Shown one piece after another: positions 1 to 8,016 of a stretch of 64,000 nt of DNA (position 1 is its first letter; every line of letters begins with the position of its first letter). The DNA comes from JBGTBD01 sp041749475 (GTDB taxonomy: Bacteria; Pseudomonadota; Alphaproteobacteria; Rickettsiales; UBA998), in assembly GCA_041749475.1 (NCBI GenBank), contig JBGTBD010000040.1, positions 1 through 64,000 of the forward strand, in the 5' to 3' direction. The notes beneath the pieces were generated by a model that was not told the DNA's origin, did no database searches, and saw nothing but the letters and a program-made list of their open reading frames with translations. Made by a program: the position numbers and the translations under genes.

Positions 1-91
1 TTGAAAATTCAAACGGTACTGGTTTCTGTTTTCTAAGTTCGGACACCAAATATTCCTCATAACTTCCGATACAAAAATTCGAGAAATCCAT
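1..91 (-). CDS. Partial gene running off the left edge, unknown product
   Basis: Reading leftwards from an ATG at 91, the minus strand stays open to the window edge for 30 codons (begins MDFSNFCIGSYEEYL). A textbook AAGGAG Shine-Dalgarno lies 5 bases upstream (complement of 97-102), which is the main support for a real start. The gene is divergent from the DNA glycosylase at 122. The visible peptide is too short to place in a family, and the stretch is AT-rich compared with the genes to its right. Confidence 0.5.
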   Translation of the reverse strand, partial: MDFSNFCIGSYEEYLVSELRKQKPVPFEFS

Positions 92-121
92 ATATACTCC
101 TTGTGTTACGGTAAATTATAA

Positions 122-658
122 ATGGAAATAAGAAAAAGTCAGCACCTCGTCCCCGATATCCTCCCCACAGGGCTGGACGTGGTATTCTGCGGCACGGCGC
201 TGGGGAAGGAATCCTATCGCCAGCGTGCTTATTATGCGCATCCGGGTAATGTCTTCTGGCGGACGTTGCACCGGACCGGGCTGACCCCGCGCCTGATGAC
301 CCCGCACGAATATACCGACTTGCCGCGATACGGCATCGGCGTCACCGATTTGTGTAAAACCGCGTATGGCAATGACGATGAATTGTCAGCCACCGATTTC
401 GACGTGACGGCGACGCGGGAGAAGATACTAGCCTCCGCCCCCCGCATCCTCGCCTTCACCAGCAAGAATGCCTGCTCCATTTTTCTGGAGAAAAAGCTGA
501 AGGATATTCCCTACGGCAAGCAGGCGGAACAGGTCGGGAAAACAATCCTGCATGCCCTCCCGTCTCCCTCGGGCCAAGGCAGGCGCTATTGGGACATCAC
601 CCACTGGCAGGCCGTCGCTGACGCTGCCAAGCATGCCCATAAAAAGGGGGCTGCATGA
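122..658 (+). CDS. mug: Mismatch-specific uracil-DNA glycosylase (Mug/TDG-like)
   Basis: A 178-residue protein of the uracil-DNA glycosylase superfamily, nearest to the Mug/TDG family, which removes uracil or thymine from G:U and G:T mismatches in base-excision repair. The N-terminal active-site region reads VVFCGTALG followed by YYAHPGNVFW, and the C-terminal motif is LPSPSGQGRRYWD, in the place of the NPSGLSR-type loop. Classical Mug has GINPG with a catalytic Asn; here the Asn is absent (GTALG), a variant I recall from other alphaproteobacterial Mug-like proteins, so exact specificity is uncertain. The stop codon overlaps the start of the next gene (ATGA at 655-658), so the two are co-translated. 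Family placement is reliable; the symbol is tentative. Confidence 0.8.
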   Translation: MEIRKSQHLVPDILPTGLDVVFCGTALGKESYRQRAYYAHPGNVFWRTLHRTGLTPRLMTPHEYTDLPRYGIGVTDLCKTAYGNDDELSATDFDVTATREKILASAPRILAFTSKNACSIFLEKKLKDIPYGKQAEQVGKTILHALPSPSGQGRRYWDITHWQAVADAAKHAHKKGAA

Positions 659-1680
659 ACCTCGCCTCTACGGGATTACAAACCTACATCTGGAACAATC
701 AGCTGAAATCGGTGCTGATATTGTTCCTGTTCCCCATCCTGCTGCTGGGGATGATCTACTGCTTCTTCGGCGCGCTGGGGATGCAGCAGGGCGGTACCTT
801 CGCACAGTCGGGATTAGAGGGTGTAAAATACTATGCACACTGGGCCTTTCTGGGCGCGCTCATATGGTTCAGTATCGCATGGGCGTTCCACGGGACGATG
901 GTGCAGATGGCGACGGGCGCGCGCACGCTCACCCGCGCTGAATCGCCCGAGCTTTATAACATGGTCGAGAATCTCTGCATCTCGCGCGGGATGACGATGC
1001 CGAAATTGCAGATGATCGACACCCCGATGATGAACGCCTTCGCCAGCGGCATCGGTGAGAAATCCTACTGTATCACCGTCACCCGCGGTATCGTCGAGGC
1101 GCTCAGCCCGGAGGAAATAGAAGCGGTGCTGGCGCACGAGCTATCCCATATCCGCCATAAGGACGTGCGGCTGCTGATCACCACCGTCATCTTCGTCGGC
1201 ATGATTTCGTTTGCGTGCCAGATGATCTACCGGATGCTGGTCTATGGCGGCAGTTCAGTCTCCCGCCGCCGTGAGGGGCAGGACGGGCGCATGCTCCTCA
1301 TTGCGCTGGCGGTGCTGGCAGTCGGCTACGGGTTAGCCCTGATTTTACGTTTTTCCCTCTCACGCAAACGCGAATATCTGGCCGATGCAGGGGCAGTGGA
1401 ACTCACCAAGAACCCGGACGCGATGATCGGCGCATTACAGAAAATCTCGGGCAAGACCGACCTGCCCGATATGCCGGAGGACATCAAGCAGATGTGCCTG
1501 GAGAATACCCATAGCTTCATGGGCCTATTCGCCACTCACCCGCCCATCGAAAAACGCATCGCCGCGCTCGTCGGCATGGGGGGCAGGGAACTGCCGTCAT
1601 CGGGCGCAGGCTCTCCGGCACATGGCCCCTGGTCGCAACCCACCAAAGCATGGAGCCGCCCGCACGGGCCGTGGAAATAG
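655..1680 (+). CDS. htpX: Zinc metalloprotease of the M48 family (HtpX-like)
   Basis: A 341-residue inner-membrane zinc protease of family M48, which degrades misfolded membrane proteins. Two hydrophobic segments lie before the catalytic domain (about residues 19-41 and 61-79) and two after the zinc motif (about 173-195 and 213-232). The zinc site is the HELSH motif at His161-Glu162-His165, with Glu240 in KREYLADAGAVEL as the expected third ligand. The C-terminal 30 residues are Pro/Gly/Ser-rich and contain two PxxPW-like repeats (GPWSQPTKAWSRPHGPWK), which is not part of the M48 core. The start overlaps the upstream glycosylase stop by four bases. M48B (HtpX) is the best fit; a related M48 subgroup cannot be excluded. 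Confidence 0.88.
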   Translation: MNLASTGLQTYIWNNQLKSVLILFLFPILLLGMIYCFFGALGMQQGGTFAQSGLEGVKYYAHWAFLGALIWFSIAWAFHGTMVQMATGARTLTRAESPELYNMVENLCISRGMTMPKLQMIDTPMMNAFASGIGEKSYCITVTRGIVEALSPEEIEAVLAHELSHIRHKDVRLLITTVIFVGMISFACQMIYRMLVYGGSSVSRRREGQDGRMLLIALAVLAVGYGLALILRFSLSRKREYLADAGAVELTKNPDAMIGALQKISGKTDLPDMPEDIKQMCLENTHSFMGLFATHPPIEKRIAALVGMGGRELPSSGAGSPAHGPWSQPTKAWSRPHGPWK

Positions 1681-1714
1681 TGGCTTAGCGGCCATCCCGC
1701 TGAACAATAAAATA

Positions 1715-1745
1715 TTTACATAGTATTTGTTTTTTTATTTATAAT
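1715..1745 (+). promoter_or_regulatory. Candidate promoter for the beta-helix gene pair
   Basis: TTTACA at 1715-1720 and TATAAT at 1740-1745 are separated by 19 bases in a strongly AT-rich gap between htpX and the first beta-helix gene. The spacing is longer than the usual 17, so this is only a candidate. Confidence 0.3.
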
Positions 1746-1808
1746 TCACTATAATTATTAATAAGCTCTATATTAATACTTGCCGTGCGCAGTATATAAG
1801 GAAAATAT

Positions 1809-3344
1809 ATGCTCCATAAAACCATCTCAAAATATTGTGTTCTTCTCACTCTTTCGGCAAGTATACTATCTGCTCCAGTGCTGGCGGTTCCTTTCGATAA
1901 GTCCAGCCGGTATTACCCCGAATACACGCATACTTCTGCGCAAGGCACACCGTCGATCAGAACATCCGGCCAGACCTTCATCTATATCCGTAGCGGCGCT
2001 GGTATCTATCGTCTTACCACGATGAGCGGGGGACGCTATTGGGCGAAAAAAGCATGGCCTACGCTTGCCGAACGTATTAAGACGGACCATGCATCCTCCA
2101 TTATCGACGCTCCCTTGGGTACTAACCCCATCAAGCTGATCATCAACGGTCAGGAAGTCTCGTTCGATGCCGCGCAATTATTGGGGGGCGTGAAGGGTGA
2201 GATTAAACCGATAGGCAACGGTTTGGCACGCTCTTCTGGCGGTGTAGAGGTTATAGATCAGGATGCCTCATTGGGGTCAAACCCCGATTATAATAACAGC
2301 GACAGTACGGCCCTATGTAAACGGACCGGCAGTTGCGGCGGTGGCGTCCTCGGTTCCTCATCGGGTGGTATCGCATCATCGAGCGGTTCCGTCGGTTCCT
2401 CTTCCGGCTCGGGTGGTGTGTTAGGTGGTTCTTCCTCCGGTGGTCCGGTCAGTATACCGCCTGCGCCTTACGCATGTATGCCTGCGACTGAAGCGGCGAC
2501 GATAAGCCCCGCCACACAAGTGGGCATCGCGCAACGCATCAATGGCGGAGTCCATATCATGGCCCCGGGTAATTACCGCGGATTGACCCTGCAGGGTAAA
2601 TCATTCGGCGGGGCGACATTGAAATGCTCCGAACCGGGCGCATGCGTTTTCGGTAATACCACGATGAACGAAGTCAGCAACCTGACGTTGGACGGCATCA
2701 AGGTCGTCGGCGGCGGTGTCGATATACGCCGAAGCCAGAACATCACCATCCGTTGCTCTACCTTTGCCGAGCAAACGAACACGGGTGTCCTGCTAAGCCC
2801 GGGTGGTGGCAATAGCAATATCCAGATCGATAACAATGTATTCCATAACCACAAGGTCGGCTGTAACCTGAATAATAAATCCTTCTGTGAGACTGTAGTC
2901 GGCGGCACAGAGGTCGCGAATATGGATTACGGTATCAGGGTCTATAACGCGACGAGTGTCTTCATTCGTAACAATATCTTCGGTAGCCTCGCCAATCATT
3001 GGATATCGCTGAAGTGGGGTGCGAAATATACGCTGATTGATAATAACAAATTCAATTCATGCGGCCGGAACTGTATCGAATTAGGTCAGGAGCCTAACAC
3101 CGTGAAAACTGGATATCGTTCGGTTGGCGAAGCGATGCTTTCTAACAATACGCTGAGCGGGAAAGCGAATATGGGCATCCTGATTCAGAATATCGAGAAA
3201 GCAACGCTGAAGAACAACAATATAAACATCTCAGGCACGATGGTCGCCATTCCCCCGAACTACAAGAAATGTAAGGAGAGCACAGGCGGCTGCCCGACGC
3301 TGGGTACGGGCTATCCTGCGAACCGACAAATCATTAGGCAGTAA
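1809..3344 (+). CDS. Secreted right-handed beta-helix protein with Ser/Gly hinge (copy 1)
   Basis: A 511-residue exported protein. Residues 1-26 form a signal peptide ending near SAPVLA. Then comes an N-terminal module of about 115 residues beginning DKSSRYYPEYTH that is shared with the next gene. A low-complexity Ser/Gly hinge follows (about residues 178-216, made of SSSGG and SSGS units). The C-terminal half has repeated strands of the type NLTLDGIKV, NITIRCSTF and IQIDNNVF, typical of pectin-lyase/NosD-like parallel beta-helices. Such proteins often bind or cut polysaccharide, but no catalytic residues can be assigned here. The tandem arrangement with 3382-5262 points to gene duplication. 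The enzyme activity, if any, is unknown. Confidence 0.75.
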   Translation: MLHKTISKYCVLLTLSASILSAPVLAVPFDKSSRYYPEYTHTSAQGTPSIRTSGQTFIYIRSGAGIYRLTTMSGGRYWAKKAWPTLAERIKTDHASSIIDAPLGTNPIKLIINGQEVSFDAAQLLGGVKGEIKPIGNGLARSSGGVEVIDQDASLGSNPDYNNSDSTALCKRTGSCGGGVLGSSSGGIASSSGSVGSSSGSGGVLGGSSSGGPVSIPPAPYACMPATEAATISPATQVGIAQRINGGVHIMAPGNYRGLTLQGKSFGGATLKCSEPGACVFGNTTMNEVSNLTLDGIKVVGGGVDIRRSQNITIRCSTFAEQTNTGVLLSPGGGNSNIQIDNNVFHNHKVGCNLNNKSFCETVVGGTEVANMDYGIRVYNATSVFIRNNIFGSLANHWISLKWGAKYTLIDNNKFNSCGRNCIELGQEPNTVKTGYRSVGEAMLSNNTLSGKANMGILIQNIEKATLKNNNINISGTMVAIPPNYKKCKESTGGCPTLGTGYPANRQIIRQ

Positions 3345-3381
3345 ATGTAGTGATATAACTTTATGTTAGTGTAGGGCCATT

Positions 3382-5262
3382 ATGAATCAGTTCGAAAATA
3401 CCTACGCGATGCTCTCCTTCATCTTCAGCCTCGGTATGGCAACGGCTGCACACGCCCTTCCCCTAGATAAGGGAAGCCGATATTATCCAAACTATACCCA
3501 TAGCACCACGCAAGGGACGCCATCCGTCATCACTTCTGCCCACACAGCCATCTATATTCGGCAGGGCGGTCATATTTATAACCTCGTGCCTATGAGCAAA
3601 GGACGTTTCTGGGCGCGCAAAGCATGGCCTTCGCTGGAGGCGCGGCTGGAAGAACATCACGCTGCTTCCCTCATTGATATACCCGCCGGAGCAAACCCGG
3701 TGACGCTGGTCATTAATGGCAAGAGGGTCGCCTTTGAATCCTTCGAGAAATTGGGCAGCAAGAAAGGTCAGATCACCCCTGTGAGTTCTTCCGGCGGTGC
3801 GATGTCAAGCGGCGGTAGCTCCTCAGGTTCAGGCGGCGTGGATGTGGTCGATCAGGATGAAACCCCCGGTCAGGGGTATAATAACGACGACAGCATTCCG
3901 CTCTGTCAGTTGACCGGCACGTGCGCTGGGTCTTCGTCCGGCAGTTCCAGTTCCGGCATGGCATCCAGTTCATCAAGTGGCGGCGTCATCATCCCCGGCA
4001 GTTCGTCCGGCGGGTCGATACCCGACGGCAGTGCACCGGGCACATTACCTTCCGCGCCAAGGTATAGCGGCAACGTCTATTTCGTCTCCCCCGGCGGCAG
4101 CGGTATCAGTACCGACCTGTCCCGCCCCGGTAATGCGGTGGCGACGTTGCGTGGTGTAGACGACGGCTCGACCATCAAATTCCTGCCCGGTAATTATGGC
4201 AATATAGCAGTAAATAAACCGAAGCAGACAGGACGAATCAAGCTCATCAGTACCATTCCCGTATTGACCGGGATCGACACCACTAAACGCACGAGCGCCG
4301 CTTACGCAACCATCGCCAGCCAGATCGTCAAGGGCTACCGAACAGACGGTGCGCGCTTCGGACGACTGGAGCTGGAGAAGTTCTCAGCACCGTGGGTGGA
4401 AGGGTTCTACTTCCCGGCAGGAGGAGGGGGCATCAATATCCTTTCCTCGCCTCAGGCATGGGTTGTACGTAACCACGTGTTCAATTCCTCCAACGGGACG
4501 ATGATGTATGGTAAGGATGAAAACCGAGCATACGTCATACTGGAGAATTGGATCTGGAATAATCGCCGCGGGATGAACAAGCGTGGCATCGAGGATTGGG
4601 GTATGGATTACGCTGTGCGGCTCTACGGGTCGAAGGTCGGCGCGGTCTATGTGACGAAGAACCTGATACTCGGTGGCTTCAACCAGCCTATTTCCACCAA
4701 GTCCGGTTTCAAGAACACCTATATCGAGAATAACTTCTTCGTGGGGGGTGACGGCAAGACGCCGGATAATCCCGGCCCCGTCAAGAACATCATGGTCGGG
4801 CAGGAATCCGATAAGGCGGGTATCGATAATACCGGTGAGAATGTATTCATCCGTAACAATACATTCCGTGGTAAAGGGCGTGGCATGATCATCTTCAATG
4901 TGCAGAATGCTTACGTAGAGGGGAATAATTTCATCAACCTCACCTCTGCCGTGTCGCAATTCTTCTCTGCAGGGGTAGGGCAAAATGCGCATGCCTTGAA
5001 CGGTATCCATCCGCGCCTGACCGTCGTCAAGAATAACTGGTTCAGTAACTCACCTTCCATCGACGCTTGGCCCCGTGGCAACACGCCTGAATCGCTGGTT
5101 GTGGAAGGCAACACGGTCGCGGGTGGCAAGGGTAGTATCCTGCTGCATACGACCATCACGGGCGACCCTGACCGCCCGCCGGCATCCAATCTGGTGCTGC
5201 CCAGCGTGAACCGCGTCGGCGGTGATGCCAGCGGCTTCGCAGCCCAGCAGACAGTGAATTAA
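3382..5262 (+). CDS. Secreted right-handed beta-helix protein with Ser/Gly hinge (copy 2)
   Basis: A 626-residue paralogue of the preceding gene, 37 bases downstream. It has a signal peptide (cleavage probably after TAAHA), the same N-terminal module (DKGSRYYPNYTHSTTQGTPS), a Ser/Gly-rich hinge in two blocks (about residues 134-155 and 180-217) and a longer beta-helix with many Asn-ladder turns such as YIENNFFVGG, FIRNNTFRG and YVEGNNFIN. The helix part has diverged from copy 1 much more than the N-terminal module, suggesting that the N-terminus is an anchoring or sorting domain and the helix a variable ligand-binding part. This is inference; no active site was recognised. Confidence 0.75.
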   Translation: MNQFENTYAMLSFIFSLGMATAAHALPLDKGSRYYPNYTHSTTQGTPSVITSAHTAIYIRQGGHIYNLVPMSKGRFWARKAWPSLEARLEEHHAASLIDIPAGANPVTLVINGKRVAFESFEKLGSKKGQITPVSSSGGAMSSGGSSSGSGGVDVVDQDETPGQGYNNDDSIPLCQLTGTCAGSSSGSSSSGMASSSSSGGVIIPGSSSGGSIPDGSAPGTLPSAPRYSGNVYFVSPGGSGISTDLSRPGNAVATLRGVDDGSTIKFLPGNYGNIAVNKPKQTGRIKLISTIPVLTGIDTTKRTSAAYATIASQIVKGYRTDGARFGRLELEKFSAPWVEGFYFPAGGGGINILSSPQAWVVRNHVFNSSNGTMMYGKDENRAYVILENWIWNNRRGMNKRGIEDWGMDYAVRLYGSKVGAVYVTKNLILGGFNQPISTKSGFKNTYIENNFFVGGDGKTPDNPGPVKNIMVGQESDKAGIDNTGENVFIRNNTFRGKGRGMIIFNVQNAYVEGNNFINLTSAVSQFFSAGVGQNAHALNGIHPRLTVVKNNWFSNSPSIDAWPRGNTPESLVVEGNTVAGGKGSILLHTTITGDPDRPPASNLVLPSVNRVGGDASGFAAQQTVN

Positions 5263-5325
5263 TTTTACAACATCTCGTAACCTGAACGCCCGTTCAATCG
5301 AATAGAAGGGGAAAGGGAGGTTTCG

Positions 5326-5706
5326 ATGGATTTGCTGATAACGATTATACTGGGCTGGGTGGTATTCTTCCTGACGCGCTTCGCGTTGGAATGTCCTGTC
5401 TACCGTTCGATGGGAAAGACATCATGGCGCAAAGCGGCGCGCACTACGGGAGGAATCGTAGGCGTGACCACCTCGGTGTTCTTCCTCATCCTGCTCCCGG
5501 CGAACGATGCGCTGGGCGTCATGAAACATGAGAATCTCCTGATACTGATGATTGCACTTAGCGTGATGATCGAAGGTTGGATGGTGCATCGCCGGGTGGT
5601 GAAGCTTACGTATAAAACGGCGCCTTATATCGCCCTGCTGCAGTATGTATCTTGGTATGCCGCGTTCATGGTGATGTTTCTCCTGCGCGGCGTGCTGACG
5701 GCATAA
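5326..5706 (+). CDS. Small four-helix membrane protein, unknown
   Basis: A 126-residue integral membrane protein that I do not recognise. Hydrophobic stretches lie at about residues 3-21, 41-62, 69-88 and 98-121, giving four predicted membrane helices. Charged residues cluster between helices 1 and 2 (YRSMGKTSWRKAAR), which suggests that this loop is cytoplasmic by the positive-inside rule. A good ribosome-binding site (GGGAAAGGGAGG) precedes the ATG. It sits between the beta-helix pair and a ferredoxin gene with no clear operon partner. Confidence 0.6.
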   Translation: MDLLITIILGWVVFFLTRFALECPVYRSMGKTSWRKAARTTGGIVGVTTSVFFLILLPANDALGVMKHENLLILMIALSVMIEGWMVHRRVVKLTYKTAPYIALLQYVSWYAAFMVMFLLRGVLTA

Positions 5707-5723
5707 CCGATACTTGCGTCTAA

Positions 5724-5746
5724 CCCCACCCTCGCTTAGGGTGGGG
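5724..5746 (+). promoter_or_regulatory. GC-rich hairpin covering the ribosome-binding site of the ferredoxin gene
   Basis: CCCCACCC (5724-5731) pairs with GGGTGGGG (5739-5746); an extra T-A pair is possible, leaving a five-base loop. The 3' arm holds the only G-rich Shine-Dalgarno candidate, two bases before the ATG at 5749. It could be a terminator of the upstream gene (there is no T-run) or a structure that limits translation of the downstream gene. Confidence 0.45.
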
Positions 5747-5748
5747 GC

Positions 5749-6051
5749 ATGGTCTTCCGCACCCACGTTTTCGTCTGTACTAACAAACGCCCTGACGGGC
5801 ATGAGCGCGGCTGCTGCATCGACCGGGGCGGCGGCCCCATCCGTGATTACATGAAGAAGCGCTGCGCTGAGCTGGGCGTGGAGGGTGTCCGCATCAACGC
5901 CGCCGGATGCCTCGATCGCTGCGAGGAAGGCCCCGTGATGGTGGTCTACCCTGACGGCGTCTGGTATCGCCTGACCACGACCGAGCAGGTGGACAGGGTA
6001 GTGGCCGAGCATATCATCGGCGGGAAGCCCGTTGAGGAATATCGAATTTAG
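5749..6051 (+). CDS. Thioredoxin-like [2Fe-2S] ferredoxin
   Basis: A 100-residue thioredoxin-fold ferredoxin. The start HVFVCTNKRPDGHERGCC is the hallmark of the (2Fe-2S) ferredoxin domain family. Cysteines lie at 10, 22, 23, 39, 54 and 58; C10, C22 (or C23), C54 and C58 fit the usual CX(n)C...CX3C cluster ligands, with AAGCLDRCEEGP as the second pair. Proteins of this type carry electrons to unknown acceptors in many proteobacteria and are often monocistronic, as here. The ATG is chosen because family members start only a few residues before HVFVC; its ribosome-binding site lies inside a hairpin. Confidence 0.85.
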   Translation: MVFRTHVFVCTNKRPDGHERGCCIDRGGGPIRDYMKKRCAELGVEGVRINAAGCLDRCEEGPVMVVYPDGVWYRLTTTEQVDRVVAEHIIGGKPVEEYRI

Positions 6052-6108
6052 TCACTTTTGATAGTATAGACATGTATTTCTCATGAATAATGAGCTATAC
6101 TTGTATCT

Positions 6109-6651
6109 ATGGCTGATACTCCGTCTGACAATGTTAAGTTCACTCCTAAAGGCAAGTTGATTAAAGCCTACAGACGGGATCAGGGCGAGTTTGTCAAAGC
6201 ATTCATCGAGAACGTCGTGTACATGTCCAGCAACGCCGACGCGGATAACAGCAAAACGGTCGATGAAAAAGAATTACGCGCCATGCTGAAAGAAACTAAG
6301 ACGCATATCGATGAGTTCTGCACCAGCTCGGGTGACAGGGAGCATGCCGATCGGTTCCAGACGATGATGCGCGATATCAAGCAGGCAGCGGGAATACCCA
6401 GCAATCCGGAAGCGGCGGAGCGCATAGGGACGGCGATAGAGACGACATTGAATGAGCAGATGGGCGGTTTGCGATTCTTCTTCGGGCCCGAGAACGGCTC
6501 ATTCGCTCCTCACGTGAGGGAGGCGCTGCAAGACCCCGCCATTATTGCCGCCAGTGAGCGGATGGTGACGGAGCATACCCCCGGATTTGACCCCGTGAAG
6601 ATATGCGACGCTCAGATAAAGACAGCTCCCCACAGACGCCGCGAACGCTAA
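6109..6651 (+). CDS. Hypothetical protein with an EF-hand-like loop
   Basis: A 180-residue protein without signal peptide or membrane segment. It is not a family I recognise. Residues 44-55 (DADNSKTVDEKE) match a canonical EF-hand calcium loop at positions 1, 3, 5, 9 and 12 (D, D, S, D, E), though the central Gly is Lys. The loop is flanked by helix-forming sequence (FVKAFIENVVYM before, LRAMLKETKTHIDEF after), as in a true EF-hand, but only one loop is present. The C-terminus is basic (APHRRRER) and ends two bases before the stop codon of the convergent cNMP/FHA gene. Confidence 0.55.
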   Translation: MADTPSDNVKFTPKGKLIKAYRRDQGEFVKAFIENVVYMSSNADADNSKTVDEKELRAMLKETKTHIDEFCTSSGDREHADRFQTMMRDIKQAAGIPSNPEAAERIGTAIETTLNEQMGGLRFFFGPENGSFAPHVREALQDPAIIAASERMVTEHTPGFDPVKICDAQIKTAPHRRRER

Positions 6652-6653
6652 AC

Positions 6654-7400
6654 TTACTCGCACAGAATCTTGATCTTATACGGCGAATTGACGCCGAGGG
6701 TGAGCGTGTTCTCTCCCGGCAATAGCGGCGCTTTGAAGGAGAGTTTCGCACGACCGATGGCGACGCCGTTGAGCACCGTACAGTGGCGCGAACCGGAATC
6801 GACGATGAAGACGCCGTCCGCCGTCCGCTCAATCTGGCAATGCTGGTAGGAGATGAAGGGCGGCGAGCCTGTGGAAGGGAGTTCGAGATTGCACATACCC
6901 TGAGCGCTTTCCGTTTCCGGATGTCCGCCGATGGTGAAGGGCAGGTTGGCGGCGTGGACGACAACAGCGTTCATCACCCCGCGTAGTGCATCGCATTCGG
7001 GGGTGAGGGTGAGTTTGTTGATTGCGGCGTCGAGCAGCACGGTCGCGCGTTCTTGCTTGGCGATGCGCTGGTTCAAATATTTCAGGCGATGGATGAGGCT
7101 GACGATGAACGGCTCCAGTCGGGGCGGGCATTGTGCGAACAGGGTTTTAAGTTCGGCAGCGGAAAGCGTCTCCAACTTGGTAGCGGTGATGGTGCGTGCC
7201 GTAGCGGAGCGTACTGCGCCGGGCTCGAAGAGCGCCATCTCACCGAATACGTTGCCGGGTTCGAGGACGGCGAGTTGTACTTCCCCCGCTTCGGCATGTT
7301 TCAGAATCTCGACGCGCCCGGAAAGGATGTGATACGCAAAATCCCCTGCATCCCCTTCGCGGAAGAGAATGGTCTTCGGGTCAACGAAATGTTCGGCCAT
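6654..7400 (-). CDS. Cyclic nucleotide-binding domain plus FHA domain protein
   Basis: A 248-residue soluble signalling protein. Residues 1-110 form a CAP-type cyclic nucleotide-binding domain with phosphate-binding cassette GNVFGEMALFEPGAVRSATA (Gly53-Glu54 and Arg64-Ser65), so the ribose and phosphate contacts needed for cAMP or cGMP binding are kept. There is no DNA-binding helix-turn-helix. The C-terminal part (about 155-248) is an FHA domain: FISYQHCQIER and IVDSGSRHCTVLNGVAIG carry the S..H and N-G elements of phosphothreonine binders. The fusion suggests a cyclic-nucleotide input controlling binding to a phosphorylated partner. No kinase is adjacent. Confidence 0.8.
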   Translation of the reverse strand: MAEHFVDPKTILFREGDAGDFAYHILSGRVEILKHAEAGEVQLAVLEPGNVFGEMALFEPGAVRSATARTITATKLETLSAAELKTLFAQCPPRLEPFIVSLIHRLKYLNQRIAKQERATVLLDAAINKLTLTPECDALRGVMNAVVVHAANLPFTIGGHPETESAQGMCNLELPSTGSPPFISYQHCQIERTADGVFIVDSGSRHCTVLNGVAIGRAKLSFKAPLLPGENTLTLGVNSPYKIKILCE

Positions 7401-7539
7401 ACATGGTGCTCCCCATCTTTGGTCTTACAGCTAAAAGATTGAGCAAAGGTTAAAAGTGATTGTTTTTTATGGAAAATGAACCGACATCAAAGCGTCATAA
7501 AGTATAGATATTATATATACAATAAAGGGATATATACAT

Positions 7540-8016
7540 ATGATTTCAGAAGCAGATAAAGCACGGATACAAATCTTGGTGGATGCTCCGGATGTGCAAT
7601 GCGCCGTCAATAAGCTTGCACAAAGCGCTCGTGACACGTTCGACGGGTTGAATGCATGGCAAAAGTTTGAGCTGGTCGCTAATTGGGAAATGGCGAAAGC
7701 GCAGGGTATCGAAGATACGATCAAGATGATCTCGCTTGATCAATGGACACTTCCCTCCGGCGTGAAAGAAGGAAGTCGTGCAATCCTTGAGCAATATAAC
7801 GCATTTTCCCCTGAAACGCAGGATAGGCTCAATGATTTGAACACCCGTCTTGCTAAGGCAGGGGAAGGAATATCGCTGGCAAATGTTGAGCACAATCCGC
7901 AAGAAATAATGGATGCGGCGGCGGATCTATCTCCCGTCCTAGAGCCGCTGACCGAGGAACTGATAAACGGGCTGGGCAAGAAACCATCCCCCGCTTGCAA
8001 CACCCTTAGCCGCTAA
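7540..8016 (+). CDS. Hypothetical protein, helical
   Basis: A 158-residue protein of unknown function, predicted mostly helical, with no signal peptide or membrane segment. Weak features are an Asp/Glu-rich composition and a Pro-containing tail (KKPSPACNTLSR). A spaced AAAGGGA ribosome-binding site precedes the ATG. Its 3' end overlaps the mutS stop on the other strand by 11 bases. It is probably a lineage-specific gene. Confidence 0.5.
   Translation: MISEADKARIQILVDAPDVQCAVNKLAQSARDTFDGLNAWQKFELVANWEMAKAQGIEDTIKMISLDQWTLPSGVKEGSRAILEQYNAFSPETQDRLNDLNTRLAKAGEGISLANVEHNPQEIMDAAADLSPVLEPLTEELINGLGKKPSPACNTLSR

Noticed and set aside
4384..5010. A 208-codon open frame antisense to the second beta-helix gene
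   Set aside because: It has no recognisable domain, no ribosome-binding site, and covers a well-supported gene.
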